Source: Corynebacterium sp. 74A (GTDB lineage Bacteria; Actinomycetota; Actinomycetes; Mycobacteriales; Mycobacteriaceae). From it: DNA of 64,000 bases. The notes beneath the pieces were generated by a model. It did no database searches and had not been told where the DNA came from. It saw nothing but the letters and a program-made list of their open reading frames with translations. The DNA lies in the NCBI RefSeq assembly GCF_008930665.1, contig NZ_PQMG01000005.1:62001-126000 (forward strand), in the 5' to 3' direction. Shown here piece by piece: positions 46,423-54,874 of this stretch (position 1 is its first letter; every line of letters starts with the position of its first letter). The position numbers and the translations under genes were made by a program.

Positions 46423-47100
46423 CTAGGTGCGCGGACGGGCAGTGCGTTGAACCACAGCAAGAAGCATGTCCACTATCCATGCCAGTGCAATCACCAGAAT
46501 GGCTCCTGCGAGCATCTGCGGATAATCCCGCAGGGCCAAGCCGTCGATAAGCGGACGGCCGAGCCCACCCAAACCGATATAGGCCGCTACCGTTGCGGTG
46601 GCGAGAACCTGAACGGTGGCGGAACGTATTCCTCCGATGATTGTGGGCAGCGCCAGCGGCAGATGCACGGCCCGTAGCGCCTGCCAAGGGGAATGCCCCA
46701 TGGCTACAGCCGCATCCACCACACTGTGTTCGATGGCTGCGATACCGGAGTAGGCCCCCGCAACTACCGGCGGTACCGCGAGAATCACCAGCACGATCAC
46801 CGCGGGAATCGTGGGCATAGAGATACCGAGGGGAATAATCAAGGTCAGCCATGTGACAAGTCCCAGAGTCGGCAGCGCGCGCAACGCCCCCAGAGCGGCG
46901 ACGATGCTGGTACCACTCCGGCCGGTACGGTGGGCGCGTACTCCCAACCAGATACCCACGGGCAACCCAATCGCGAGCGCGAACACCATGGTGAGCAGGG
47001 TGAGTTCCATATGCTCCAGCACCCGCACACCAAAACCGGAGGATCCAGACCAATACTGAGCGCTGGTGATCTGTGCAAAAGCATCTGCTACAGGGTTCAT
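46423..47100 (-). CDS. Osmoprotectant ABC transporter permease
   Basis: 225 residues from ATG 47100, which overlaps the previous stop by one base (TAATG). Five to six membrane spans and the loop EHSVVDAAVAMGHSPWQALRAVHLPLALP, which matches the ATPase-contact motif of ProW/OpuCB-type permeases. It ends without a binding domain. Together with the next permease it forms the membrane pore. Confidence 0.92.
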   Translation of the reverse strand: MNPVADAFAQITSAQYWSGSSGFGVRVLEHMELTLLTMVFALAIGLPVGIWLGVRAHRTGRSGTSIVAALGALRALPTLGLVTWLTLIIPLGISMPTIPAVIVLVILAVPPVVAGAYSGIAAIEHSVVDAAVAMGHSPWQALRAVHLPLALPTIIGGIRSATVQVLATATVAAYIGLGGLGRPLIDGLALRDYPQMLAGAILVIALAWIVDMLLAVVQRTARPRT

Positions 47101-47759
47101 TAGCCCACACCCCCTTGCTGGGAGGTACGCACCCATGGTGTACTCATCCGACCGATAGCCACGATAATGAGATCAAAAACCACGGCCAGCACCACGGTGC
47201 CGATGACCCCTGCCAGAATCTCGGTGGGAAAGGCCCGCTGGAACCCATTGGTAAACAAGGTACCGAGAGACTGCACACCGATGAGCGCGCCTACCGAAAT
47301 CAGCGAAATCGTGGAGGCAGACACCACCCGCAGCCCAGCTATCAGCACCGGCAATGCCAAGGGAAATTCCACCTGCAGCAGGCGCTGGCACCGGCTATAC
47401 CCCATGGCTTCTGCGGCCTGAACCGGCGCCTCGGGCACCGAGGCGAAAGCATCTGTAGTACTACGAATCTGCAGGGCCAGCCCATAGAGAATCATCGCCA
47501 CCACCACGTTCACTGGCGATAGCACCGAAGTTCCCAAGATCAACGGCATCACGATAAAGAGCGCCAAACTTGGCACCGCATAGAGCAACCCCACGACACC
47601 GATGAGAAGCTCCCGCGCGGCTGGATAGGACCGCTGCCAAAAGCCAAAAGGCAACGCCAACACAAAACTGGCCACAACCGCCGGCAGCGCCAACATTGCA
47701 TGCTGGCCTGCGAGGCCCGCGATATAGCCCACATTATCCACTATCCATGACAGACTCAT
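47100..47759 (-). CDS. Osmoprotectant ABC transporter permease
   Basis: 219 residues with six membrane spans. The coupling loop APVQAAEAMGYSRCQRLLQVEFPLALP is the family motif. The ATG directly follows the ATPase gene stop (TAGATG). The two permeases differ enough to be distinct subunits. Confidence 0.92.
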   Translation of the reverse strand: MSLSWIVDNVGYIAGLAGQHAMLALPAVVASFVLALPFGFWQRSYPAARELLIGVVGLLYAVPSLALFIVMPLILGTSVLSPVNVVVAMILYGLALQIRSTTDAFASVPEAPVQAAEAMGYSRCQRLLQVEFPLALPVLIAGLRVVSASTISLISVGALIGVQSLGTLFTNGFQRAFPTEILAGVIGTVVLAVVFDLIIVAIGRMSTPWVRTSQQGGVG

Positions 47760-48578
47760 CTATCCCACGATCCCTTGGACCCGGCCGAGGTGATCTACCA
47801 CGATCTGCTGCCCATCACGCTGCTCAATGTGCACCGTGTTGGTGTGCATGCCCAGGAAGTTTTTCACAAACTCATCGGCGGGCTCGCGCACGATCTCCGT
47901 GGGGGTGCCGACCTGCGCGATCTCAGCGGAGGTACGCAGCACCACCACCTGATCGCCCAGCGCAATAGCCTCCTGCATATCGTGGGTCACCAGCACAATC
48001 GTCTTATGCAGGCGTTGCTGTAGATCAAGCAACTGGTCTTGCAGCTCCCGCCGCACCAGCGGATCCACAGCGCCAAAGGGCTCATCCATGAGCAAAATAG
48101 CGGGGTCGTGAGCCAGCGCCCGCGCCACCCCGACGCGCTGCGCCTGACCGCCCGAGAGCTCACTCGGGTAACGATCAAGCAATCCCGTGTCCAGCCCGAG
48201 CAGCGTCAATAGCGGTGCAGCGAGTTCGCGCCCTTCGCTTTTCGACGCCCCCTCGAGGCGCGGCACCGTGGCGATATTATCCGCAATCGTTCGGTGGGGG
48301 AGCAGACCCGAAGCCTGCATGACATAACCGATGGAGCGTCGCAGCTCGACGGGGTCATGATCTGCCACCGAGTTGCCGTCGATAAGCACCCGACCGCTGG
48401 TGGGCGTGACCATCCGATTAATCATGCGCAACAAGGTCGTTTTTCCAGAACCGGAGGAACCCACAAAAACGGTGGTTTTGTCGCTCGGGATCGATAGCGA
48501 GAAGTTACTGACCGCGGGGGCGGTGTTATCCCCCTCACGGGCTGGGTAGGTTTTAGTGACGTTCTCGAACGTGATCAT
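47760..48578 (-). CDS. Osmoprotectant ABC transporter ATP-binding protein
   Basis: 272 residues. Walker A VGSSGSGKTTLLRM, Q-loop in YVMQASGLLPHRT, signature LSGGQAQRVGVARAL, Walker B ILLMDEPFGAVDP and H-loop VTHDMQEA are intact. A short C-terminal part of about 40 residues replaces the CBS pair found in some OpuCA proteins. It is first in the ATPase-permease-permease run. Confidence 0.93.
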   Translation of the reverse strand: MITFENVTKTYPAREGDNTAPAVSNFSLSIPSDKTTVFVGSSGSGKTTLLRMINRMVTPTSGRVLIDGNSVADHDPVELRRSIGYVMQASGLLPHRTIADNIATVPRLEGASKSEGRELAAPLLTLLGLDTGLLDRYPSELSGGQAQRVGVARALAHDPAILLMDEPFGAVDPLVRRELQDQLLDLQQRLHKTIVLVTHDMQEAIALGDQVVVLRTSAEIAQVGTPTEIVREPADEFVKNFLGMHTNTVHIEQRDGQQIVVDHLGRVQGIVG

Positions 48579-48617
48579 AGAGTCCTCGTGCTAGCGCACG
48601 CGCCGTGTGGGCGCGGC

Positions 48618-49181
48618 CTAGCGGAAGTTTAAGTATGCCTTCGACGGCGTTGGCCCGCGTTGCCCCTGGTATTTAGAGCCGAGCGCACTCGAACCATAGG
48701 GCACATCGGCGGGCGAGGTCATCTTAAATAACGCTAACTGTCCCACTTTCATTCCCGGCCACAGCATGATCGGCAGATTGGCCACATTGGACAACTCGAG
48801 GGTGATGTGCCCATCAAAACCGGGGTCGATAAAGCCGGCGGTGGAGTGGGTGAGCAGACCCAAGCGGCCTAAGGAGGATTTTCCTTCGAGCCGCCCTGCG
48901 AGATCGCTCGGTAGCCGGAAACGCTCCAGCGTGGCACCCAGCACAAACTCGCCGGGGTGCAGCACGAAGGGCTCATCCTCCTCGACCTCGACCAAACTCG
49001 TCAGCTCATCCTGCTGCAGCTTTGGGTCGATGTGCGTATACCGCGAGTTATTGAACACACGGAAGAAACGATCCATGCGCACGTCAATGGACGAGGGCTG
49101 AACAAGCGTCTCGTCATAGGGGGTAATCCCCAATGCCTGTGAATCGATGGCGGCGCGAATGTCATGGTCAGAAAGAAGCAC
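48618..49181 (-). CDS. dcd: dCTP deaminase
   Basis: 187 residues. It has [18 protein letters not shown], the block [27 protein letters not shown] with the catalytic Glu and the nucleotide site, and a C-terminal Gly/Lys-rich lid [16 protein letters not shown]. In actinobacteria close relatives convert dCTP directly to dUMP; which product is made here cannot be told from sequence alone. It stands next to tRNA-Gly on the opposite strand. Confidence 0.95.
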   Translation of the reverse strand: MLLSDHDIRAAIDSQALGITPYDETLVQPSSIDVRMDRFFRVFNNSRYTHIDPKLQQDELTSLVEVEEDEPFVLHPGEFVLGATLERFRLPSDLAGRLEGKSSLGRLGLLTHSTAGFIDPGFDGHITLELSNVANLPIMLWPGMKVGQLALFKMTSPADVPYGSSALGSKYQGQRGPTPSKAYLNFR

Positions 49182-49248
49182 GTTCGCAAGTGTAGCGGGT
49201 ACGCGGCACAGAAGTCAGAAAAATAGCGGCCCGCTCCGACCACGGCAG

Positions 49249-49279
49249 TTGGTGGAACCATAAAACGTGGTGCTACACT
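49249..49279 (+). promoter_or_regulatory. Candidate promoter for tRNA-Gly
   Basis: TTGGTG and TACACT are 19 bases apart, about 90 bases before the tRNA. The spacing is a little long. Confidence 0.4.
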
Positions 49280-49369
49280 GTGAGCTTGCAACTCAGGTAC
49301 GGGAAGGCAGATGCGCGGCCCCTATGTGGCCGAGATGCACGCTATGCCCTACCCCTGCTGAGCAGCACT

Positions 49370-49443
49370 GCCGATGTAGTTCAATGGTAGAACATCAGCT
49401 TCCCAAGCTGAATACGCGGGTTCGATTCCCGTCATCGGCTCCA
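49370..49443 (+). tRNA. tRNA-Gly (anticodon CCC)
   Basis: The acceptor stem GCCGATG pairs with CATCGGC, followed by T and an encoded CCA. The D-arm GTTC/GAAC, the anticodon arm TCAGC-TTCCCAA-GCTGA (anticodon CCC) and the T-arm CGGG-TTCGATT-CCCG all fold normally. It reads GGG codons. Confidence 0.97.
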
Positions 49444-49445
49444 CA

Positions 49446-49510
49446 TAAACACCCCATTGTGATACCCCGCCTGGTTTGGCTGGACGACGTATCGGAAGGG
49501 GTGTTTTTTG
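49446..49510 (+). terminator. Probable terminator after tRNA-Gly
   Basis: AACACCCC just after the tRNA pairs with GGGGTGTT, and a T run (GTTTTTT) follows. The enclosed 43 bases may fold as a second stem. The long loop lowers confidence. Confidence 0.5.
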
Positions 49511-49697
49511 CTTGTTGCGGCCGGTTCCCTAGCGCTGGTACGGCACCCGCTATATCGGCGTGTTGGCCCGCCGGGCGCATACCGATACACCGAATGTGCA
49601 CGGCATTGTTACCTAGCTGGCCTATCGTGGTGACAATGTAGCCTAGATGTATCACCACGCCGCCGGCGCAGATTACTCCACACATGGGTGAGGAACG

Positions 49698-50168
49698 ATG
49701 ATGCAGGAAACGATGACATGGCCCTCATTGAGACAACTGAGAGGACGGCTGATCATCCTCCTCGGCGCCATTGCTATGGTGTGCGGCTGTGCGAATAACG
49801 ATGCTCCTATGCACTCTGAAAAGATCGTCGACTGGACGAAATATGAGGTCACTGGGGCCAATGAGGTGACTTTCACTGTCACCACCGGCGATCCGAAATG
49901 TTTTGGACTTCGAAGCGCAGTGAAGGAATCTCAGGATTCTCTCGAGGTGGCAATCGTAGAGGGTGTTCGCCCGAACCCACCGAAAGAATGCACCGCAGTA
50001 GGTCGGATCGAAGAAATTAGTGTGACGACTGAATTTCCAGCACGCAGCTTGGACATTCGCACTATGCCACCGGAGGAAGTCGGACTTAATAATCAACCAT
50101 CGTGGGAGTACACCACCAATGGACTACACCGGTGTAGCTCATGCACTGTGCGGGATATGCCTACATGA
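49698..50168 (+). CDS. Small lipoprotein of unknown function
   Basis: 156 residues from ATG 49698, with GAGGAACG just upstream. A signal sequence (RLIILLGAIAMVCGC) gives a lipid-anchored Cys near residue 32. The mature part contains four further Cys (DPKCFGL, PKECTAV, HRCSSCTV), perhaps two disulfides. No family is recognised. The gene is more AT-rich than its neighbours and follows tRNA-Gly, which hints at acquired DNA. Confidence 0.65.
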   Translation: MMQETMTWPSLRQLRGRLIILLGAIAMVCGCANNDAPMHSEKIVDWTKYEVTGANEVTFTVTTGDPKCFGLRSAVKESQDSLEVAIVEGVRPNPPKECTAVGRIEEISVTTEFPARSLDIRTMPPEEVGLNNQPSWEYTTNGLHRCSSCTVRDMPT

Positions 50169-50381
50169 CCATCGGGTTCTTCGCGGAGAATACAGCCCCT
50201 TCTTTTCCTCAGCATGTCTCCGCTATCGATCTATCTGGGAGTTCTTATCAGTGCTCTAGTTGCCTACCGTAGGTGCGATAGCGCCGGATGGCCGGGGGAA
50301 CTATTCCTTGCCATAGGCACACGGGCGGCGAAGCCGCGGCGGCGTGCCGGCGGCTCATACCTCATCTTCTCTGTACGTAAT

Positions 50382-50921
50382 TTATGTCCCCTCGCACAGG
50401 TACGCATGCTGAATTTGGTCCGCTGTTAAGCCCAGATCCTCCAGATGTACACGGCTATAGCAGCTGAAGTCATTGTCATCCTTGCCATCTGGGTTGATCG
50501 TGTGCCACGAGTCCCCGCTCCAGTGGGCAATGTGCACAGACCCCGTGTTCGGCCTCCCATAACGGGCAAAACTCTCATCGCAATACAGCACGCTCAGACC
50601 CCCTACCCAGTCCACGTCTGCGCGTAGCTTGTCCATGTCACACCTCTGCGCAAGAGAGATAGTGGGTTCGCCTTCCGCCTCCTGCTGCGCCTGCTGCTCC
50701 TGCTGCGCACTAGTGCTGGCCGGTGCGGCAGAGCTGCGGCTACGAGCACTCGTTTCGGTGATAGTTTCCGTGACGGTGACAGACTCGGTGACAGACTCGG
50801 CCGCAGACTCGGAGGCAGTCGAGTCTTCAGAGGAGGACGGCAAAGCGGAGCAGCCGGCCATAAGTATGAGCGCGCTACCGCCGCCAAGGATGGTTTTCCA
50901 GACAGGAGAAATGCTCAGCAT
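50382..50921 (-). CDS. Lipoprotein with Ser/Thr/Glu linker
   Basis: 179 residues. The lipobox LILMAGCSA sets Cys24 as the lipid site. A low-complexity Ser/Thr/Glu/Gln linker (about 27-85, with SVTESVTVTETITET) leads to a small C-terminal domain with four Cys (RCDMD, YCDES, SCYSR, LCEG) and several Trp/Tyr. The layout, anchor then spacer then compact domain, is common for surface proteins in corynebacteria. Function is unknown. Confidence 0.7.
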   Translation of the reverse strand: MLSISPVWKTILGGGSALILMAGCSALPSSSEDSTASESAAESVTESVTVTETITETSARSRSSAAPASTSAQQEQQAQQEAEGEPTISLAQRCDMDKLRADVDWVGGLSVLYCDESFARYGRPNTGSVHIAHWSGDSWHTINPDGKDDNDFSCYSRVHLEDLGLTADQIQHAYLCEGT

Positions 50922-51183
50922 GATCTCAGCTTAAAGTCCCGAGCCGGCATATGCCCCACATACGGCGTCATCATTTCCCACGTGCATCGTGAAAGCAACT
51001 ACTCGACACAGAGCCAGGAATAACGCAGCGCGACACGTCACCCCAGATGGCACATTCCGCACATACACTTACCCGCATTGGGGACATGTCCCTATTGTTT
51101 TTCTCGCCCTCATCTACCCCCGTATGGCAGCGCTTCGGAGCACCCTGAGCGCCACACACGGCACTCAGTGGCAAAAAACACAC

Positions 51184-51279
51184 ATATGCATGCCTAACCT
51201 CGCCACCAGCACAAATATTTCTGGCAGACACAGCATTTCTCGCGCTACAGACCTATATGCTTAGGCTAACAGTTCCTCT
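51184..51279. promoter_or_regulatory. Two weak DtxR-like sites upstream of fbpA
   Basis: GCCTAACCT at 51192-51200 matches the right half of the DtxR box, and GTTAGCCTAA (minus strand, 51270-51261) matches ten central positions exactly. An iron transporter is the expected target of DtxR. Confidence 0.35.
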
Positions 51280-51321
51280 TGCAGGGAATATGGCAAGCCT
51301 TTGCTATTATCTAAGACGCCC

Positions 51322-51347
51322 ATGTGGGACTCTTATATATCCCACAT
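51322..51347. promoter_or_regulatory. Inverted repeat over the fbpA -10 region
   Basis: ATGTGGGA and TCCCACAT (8-base perfect arms) are ten bases apart, and the spacer contains TATATA. It lies about 85 bases before the fbpA start. A repressor bound here would cover the promoter. The regulator is not recognised. Confidence 0.5.
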
Positions 51348-51430
51348 TTTGTACGCCGCGCGCAGGCCTATCAATGTGGCCGCAATCGTCACATGGACAC
51401 GCTAAGCGCACAACCCTAAGGAACGACCAT

Positions 51431-52468
51431 ATGCGCCGTTTAACCGCCACCATCGTCGCCGCTGCGGTGGGCCTCTCCCTGGCCAGCTGCTCCAGCGGAG
51501 GTGACGCCCCCGAAGAGTTCGATAAGGACTCTCCCGATGTTGTGAATGTCTACTCCTCCCGCCACTATGACGTGGACAAGGAGATCTACGATCGCTTCGA
51601 AAAAGACACCGGCATCGAAATCAACGTTGTCGAGGGCAAAGCTGACGAACTGATCGAGCGCGTCAAGCGTGAGAAGTCCAACCCCGCAGCTGACGTGTTC
51701 CTCACCGTGGGCGCCGAGTCCATCTACCCCCTCAACGAGGAAGGTATTCTTGGCGAGTCCATGACCCCCGAGATCGAGAAGTCGATCCCCGAGAACTTCC
51801 GCGGCGACAACTGGATGGGCATTGTCTCTCGTGCCCGCGTGCTCGCCTATAACAAGGAGACCGTGGATCCGGAGGAGCTTAACTCCTACGATGCGATCAC
51901 CGACCCGAAGTTCGAGGGCAAGGTGCTCGCACGCTCCTCCAGCTCCTCCTATAACCAGGCTCTGCTGTCCTCCTTCGTCGCCCTGAACGGCGAGGATGAG
52001 GCCAAGGAGTGGGCTCAGGGCGTGGTGGATAACTTCGCTCGCGACCCCAAGGGCAATGACCGCGACCAGGCCAAGGCAGTGGTTGCAGGCGAGGGCGACG
52101 TCGCCATCATGAACTCCTACTACTGGGCACTGATGAACCGCTCCTCCGATCCCGAGGAGCGCAAGGTCTCGGAGCAGATCGGGCTTGCTTTCCCCGAGAA
52201 CACTCACCTGAACATCAGCTACGCTGCAGTCCTCGAGGGTGCGAAGCACGCGGACAACGCCAAGACCTTCCTCGAGTTCCTGGCCAGCCCGGAAATCCAG
52301 GAACTGATCGCTGAGGAGAACGGCGAGTTCCCGATGAACCCGGCGGCCAAGCTTCCTGAGATCCAGGCATCTTGGGGCGAGTTCACCCCGCAGGATCTCG
52401 ACTTCGCCACCTTCGGCAAGGAGCGCCCCGTCGCCACCCGCATCTTCGATGAGGTTGGCTGGCAGTAG
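51431..52468 (+). CDS. Ferric iron ABC transporter binding lipoprotein
   Basis: 345 residues. The signal peptide ends with the lipobox SLASCSSGG (Cys20). VNVYSSRHYDVDKEIYDRFEKDTGI and GKADELIERVKREKSNPAADVFLTV match FutA/FbpA iron-binding proteins, and the paired tyrosines in NSYYWAL are usual iron ligands. FLASPEIQELIAEENGEFPMNP closes the fold. The next genes encode the matching permease and ATPase. Confidence 0.9.
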   Translation: MRRLTATIVAAAVGLSLASCSSGGDAPEEFDKDSPDVVNVYSSRHYDVDKEIYDRFEKDTGIEINVVEGKADELIERVKREKSNPAADVFLTVGAESIYPLNEEGILGESMTPEIEKSIPENFRGDNWMGIVSRARVLAYNKETVDPEELNSYDAITDPKFEGKVLARSSSSSYNQALLSSFVALNGEDEAKEWAQGVVDNFARDPKGNDRDQAKAVVAGEGDVAIMNSYYWALMNRSSDPEERKVSEQIGLAFPENTHLNISYAAVLEGAKHADNAKTFLEFLASPEIQELIAEENGEFPMNPAAKLPEIQASWGEFTPQDLDFATFGKERPVATRIFDEVGWQ

Positions 52469-52509
52469 TGTTCCGCCTCTCCACTCCTGTAAATAGAAAG
52501 CCGGAGTAA

Positions 52510-54177
52510 GTGACGGCCAAACGTTTCGTGCCTGCCCGCGGGCAGGCACCTTGGCTCGTGCTGAGCCTGACGGTAGTAGCGCTCATGCTACTACCGCTTC
52601 TTGGCATTTTGTCAGGCCTTCTTTCTCCTGTATCCGACACTTGGCGGCATATTCAGAACACGCTGCTACTCGGCTATATCAAGGAAACCACGATCGTGGT
52701 TCTCGGCGTGCTGGTGATTACCTGTTCGCTGGCCTCCGCGCTCGCGTGGTTTATCACTGCCACTGAGTTCCCCGGCCGGAGGTTCCTCAGCATCGCCCTC
52801 GTGGTGCCGCTGGCAATCCCGCCCTATATCGGTGGCTACACCTATGTGGCCATGACCAGCTACACGGGCACCATTCAGGTCTTTGCCCGCGAAAGACTGG
52901 GCATTGATATCCCGCCCTCGCTGATGGACATTCAAAATGTGCCCGGCGCCATCGTGATGTTCTCGCTCTTCCTCTACCCCTATGTGTATCTGGTGGTGCG
53001 AGCCTTCTTGGATCGCCAAGCCGGTGGACTCATCGAGGCCAGCCGCGTGCTGGGCGCGGGCCCCATCCGCACCTATTTTCAGATCATTCTGCCGCTCACC
53101 CGCAATGCGGTAATCGCGGGCGCCACCCTGGTGGCCTTCGAGGTGCTCTCGGACTATGGCCTCTCGCAGTACTTCGGGCTGAATGTCTTTACCACCGCCA
53201 TCTTTAAGAGCTGGCTGGGTTTTCAGGACGTGAATTCGGCGCTGAAACTCGCGGGCATTCTGCTGCTGGTGGTCACAATCATCAGCGTCGGCGAGAAGGT
53301 GATGCGCGGTTCCCGCTCTGCAGCCTATTCTTCGGGCCGAGTCACGCCCATTACTCGCCGCACCCTGCAGGGCCCCAGCAAGTGGCTGGTCATGCTGCTG
53401 GGCTGGGGAACATTGGCGTTTGCCCTGCTCATCCCGGTGGCACAAATGACCTATTGGGCCATTCTCTCGCTGCCCAATATCCGCACCGAGGGGATGCTCG
53501 AGGATGCGATCACCACCGTGTGGGTCGCCGGCATCGGCGCGGCACTGACCACGGTATTCGCTGTCATTGTGGCGAATAACCAGCGGCTGTGGCCCTCGCG
53601 GGTCTCGCGCTTTTTGGCCCGCATCACGGTGATGGGCTACTCGGTGCCCTCCACTGTGATCGCCTTGGCGATCCTATCGGTGGCACTGTGGATCGACTCC
53701 CACTCGCCGCTGCAGCTCATGCTCTCGCCGACGATCGTGATTGTGGCCTATGTGATCCGCTACCTGGCGGTAAGTATGCAATCGGTGGAATCCGGTTTCG
53801 AGCGCACCGGCGTGCGCTTCCACGAATCCGCCCGCATGCTGGGCACCGGCCCGACGCGAGCATTCTTCCGCGTGGACATGCCCATGATCTCCACCGCCCT
53901 AGTGGGAGCTTTCCTCTTGGCGTTCATTGACATGGTGAAGGAGCTGGCGATCGTGCTGATCCTGCGCCCCTTCAACTTCTCTACCCTCGCCACGCGCGTC
54001 TTTGAGTATGCCAATGATGAGAAGATCCCGGAGAGCTCTCTGGCCTCGCTCATGATTGTTCTCATCGCCGCCTTGCCGCTGCTGGTGTTGTTGTGGCGAC
54101 AAAAAACCACCACTGCGCCCAGCGAGGACGACAGCTCCGCTTCTTCCGCACAGCTTGAAGGGTCTACCCATGACTAA
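52510..54177 (+). CDS. Ferric iron ABC transporter permease (fused double permease)
   Basis: 555 residues with twelve membrane spans in two homologous halves, each with its own coupling loop: DRQAGGLIEASRVLGAGPIRTYFQIILP and GVRFHESARMLGTGPTRAFFRVDMP. This matches FbpB/ThiP-like permeases. The GTG start at 52510 has CCGGAG upstream. Its stop overlaps the ATPase start by eight bases. Confidence 0.93.
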   Translation: MTAKRFVPARGQAPWLVLSLTVVALMLLPLLGILSGLLSPVSDTWRHIQNTLLLGYIKETTIVVLGVLVITCSLASALAWFITATEFPGRRFLSIALVVPLAIPPYIGGYTYVAMTSYTGTIQVFARERLGIDIPPSLMDIQNVPGAIVMFSLFLYPYVYLVVRAFLDRQAGGLIEASRVLGAGPIRTYFQIILPLTRNAVIAGATLVAFEVLSDYGLSQYFGLNVFTTAIFKSWLGFQDVNSALKLAGILLLVVTIISVGEKVMRGSRSAAYSSGRVTPITRRTLQGPSKWLVMLLGWGTLAFALLIPVAQMTYWAILSLPNIRTEGMLEDAITTVWVAGIGAALTTVFAVIVANNQRLWPSRVSRFLARITVMGYSVPSTVIALAILSVALWIDSHSPLQLMLSPTIVIVAYVIRYLAVSMQSVESGFERTGVRFHESARMLGTGPTRAFFRVDMPMISTALVGAFLLAFIDMVKELAIVLILRPFNFSTLATRVFEYANDEKIPESSLASLMIVLIAALPLLVLLWRQKTTTAPSEDDSSASSAQLEGSTHD

Positions 54178-54838
54178 TACTTCCTCCTGCCCCACGATTA
54201 CGCTGCGCGATGTGTGCTTCAGCTATCCCGGGTCTGAGACTCGGCAGTTGGATAATTTCAATCTCGAAGCCCCCGCTGGGGAATGCACCGCGCTCCTAGG
54301 GCCCAGTGGCTGCGCCAAAACAACGGCGCTGCGCCTGATCGCGGGCCTCGAGCAGCCCAGCTCGGGATCGGTGTATATGGATGAGACCCTGCTGGCAGGC
54401 CCGGGGGTATTTGTGCCCCCAGAAAAGCGCGCCATTGGCTTGGTATTCCAAGACTATGCGCTCTTTCCGCACCTCACGGTGCGCGCCAATATTGCTTTCG
54501 GTCTGCGCAAGATGAACCGCGCAGACACCAAGGACCGAGTGCAGGCCATGCTCGCCGCGGTCGGCCTCGAGGGCTACGACAAACGCTACCCGCACGAGCT
54601 TTCTGGTGGGCAGCAGCAGCGCGTAGCGCTGGCGCGTGCCCTCGCCCCCTCGCCGCGGGTGCTGCTGCTGGATGAGCCCTTCTCTAATCTCGACACCGCC
54701 CTCCGCGGCCAAGTGCGCGATGAGGTAGCCGCCATCATCGAGCAGTACAGCGTCACCAGCGTGTTGGTCACCCACGACGAGCAAGACTCCGCCCGTCTCG
54801 CCCAGCACACGGTGCGTATGACGCCCGTGGGGAGCTAA
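54170..54838 (+). CDS. Ferric iron ABC transporter ATP-binding protein (short form)
   Basis: 222 residues. Walker A GPSGCAKTTALRLIAG (Ala replaces the usual Gly before Lys), Q-loop VFQDYALFPHLTV, signature LSGGQQQRVALARAL, Walker B LLLDEPFSNLD and the H-loop VTHDEQDS are present. FbpC proteins are usually about 350 residues; the C-terminal TOBE regulatory domain is absent here. The ATG overlaps the permease stop. Confidence 0.9.
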   Translation: MTNTSSCPTITLRDVCFSYPGSETRQLDNFNLEAPAGECTALLGPSGCAKTTALRLIAGLEQPSSGSVYMDETLLAGPGVFVPPEKRAIGLVFQDYALFPHLTVRANIAFGLRKMNRADTKDRVQAMLAAVGLEGYDKRYPHELSGGQQQRVALARALAPSPRVLLLDEPFSNLDTALRGQVRDEVAAIIEQYSVTSVLVTHDEQDSARLAQHTVRMTPVGS

Positions 54839-54851
54839 GCCTCCAAGGAGG

Positions 54852-54863
54852 CGTCGATAAGCG
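54852..54863 (+). repeat. Copy of the recurrent intergenic 12-mer
   Basis: Exact GCGTCGATAAGC between two convergent genes, directly after a CCTCCAAGGAGG palindrome (54841-54852). Confidence 0.6.
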
Positions 54864-54874
54864 GCGCGGTGGCC

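Larger units (their letters stand above)
50922..51430. other. AT-richer upstream region of the iron transporter
   Basis: No convincing gene is seen. Two DtxR-like sequences are present (51184-51202 and the core GTTAGCCTAA on the minus strand at 51261-51270, each about 12 of 19 to the full consensus). A perfect inverted repeat surrounds a TATATA box (51322-51347). The ribosome site TAAGGAACG precedes fbpA. Confidence 0.5.

Noticed and set aside
46540..46552. CCGTCGATAAGC, near match to the recurrent 12-mer (also near 48379)
   Set aside because: Both are inside transporter genes and are explained by codons for Leu-Ile-Asp-Gly; not counted as copies.
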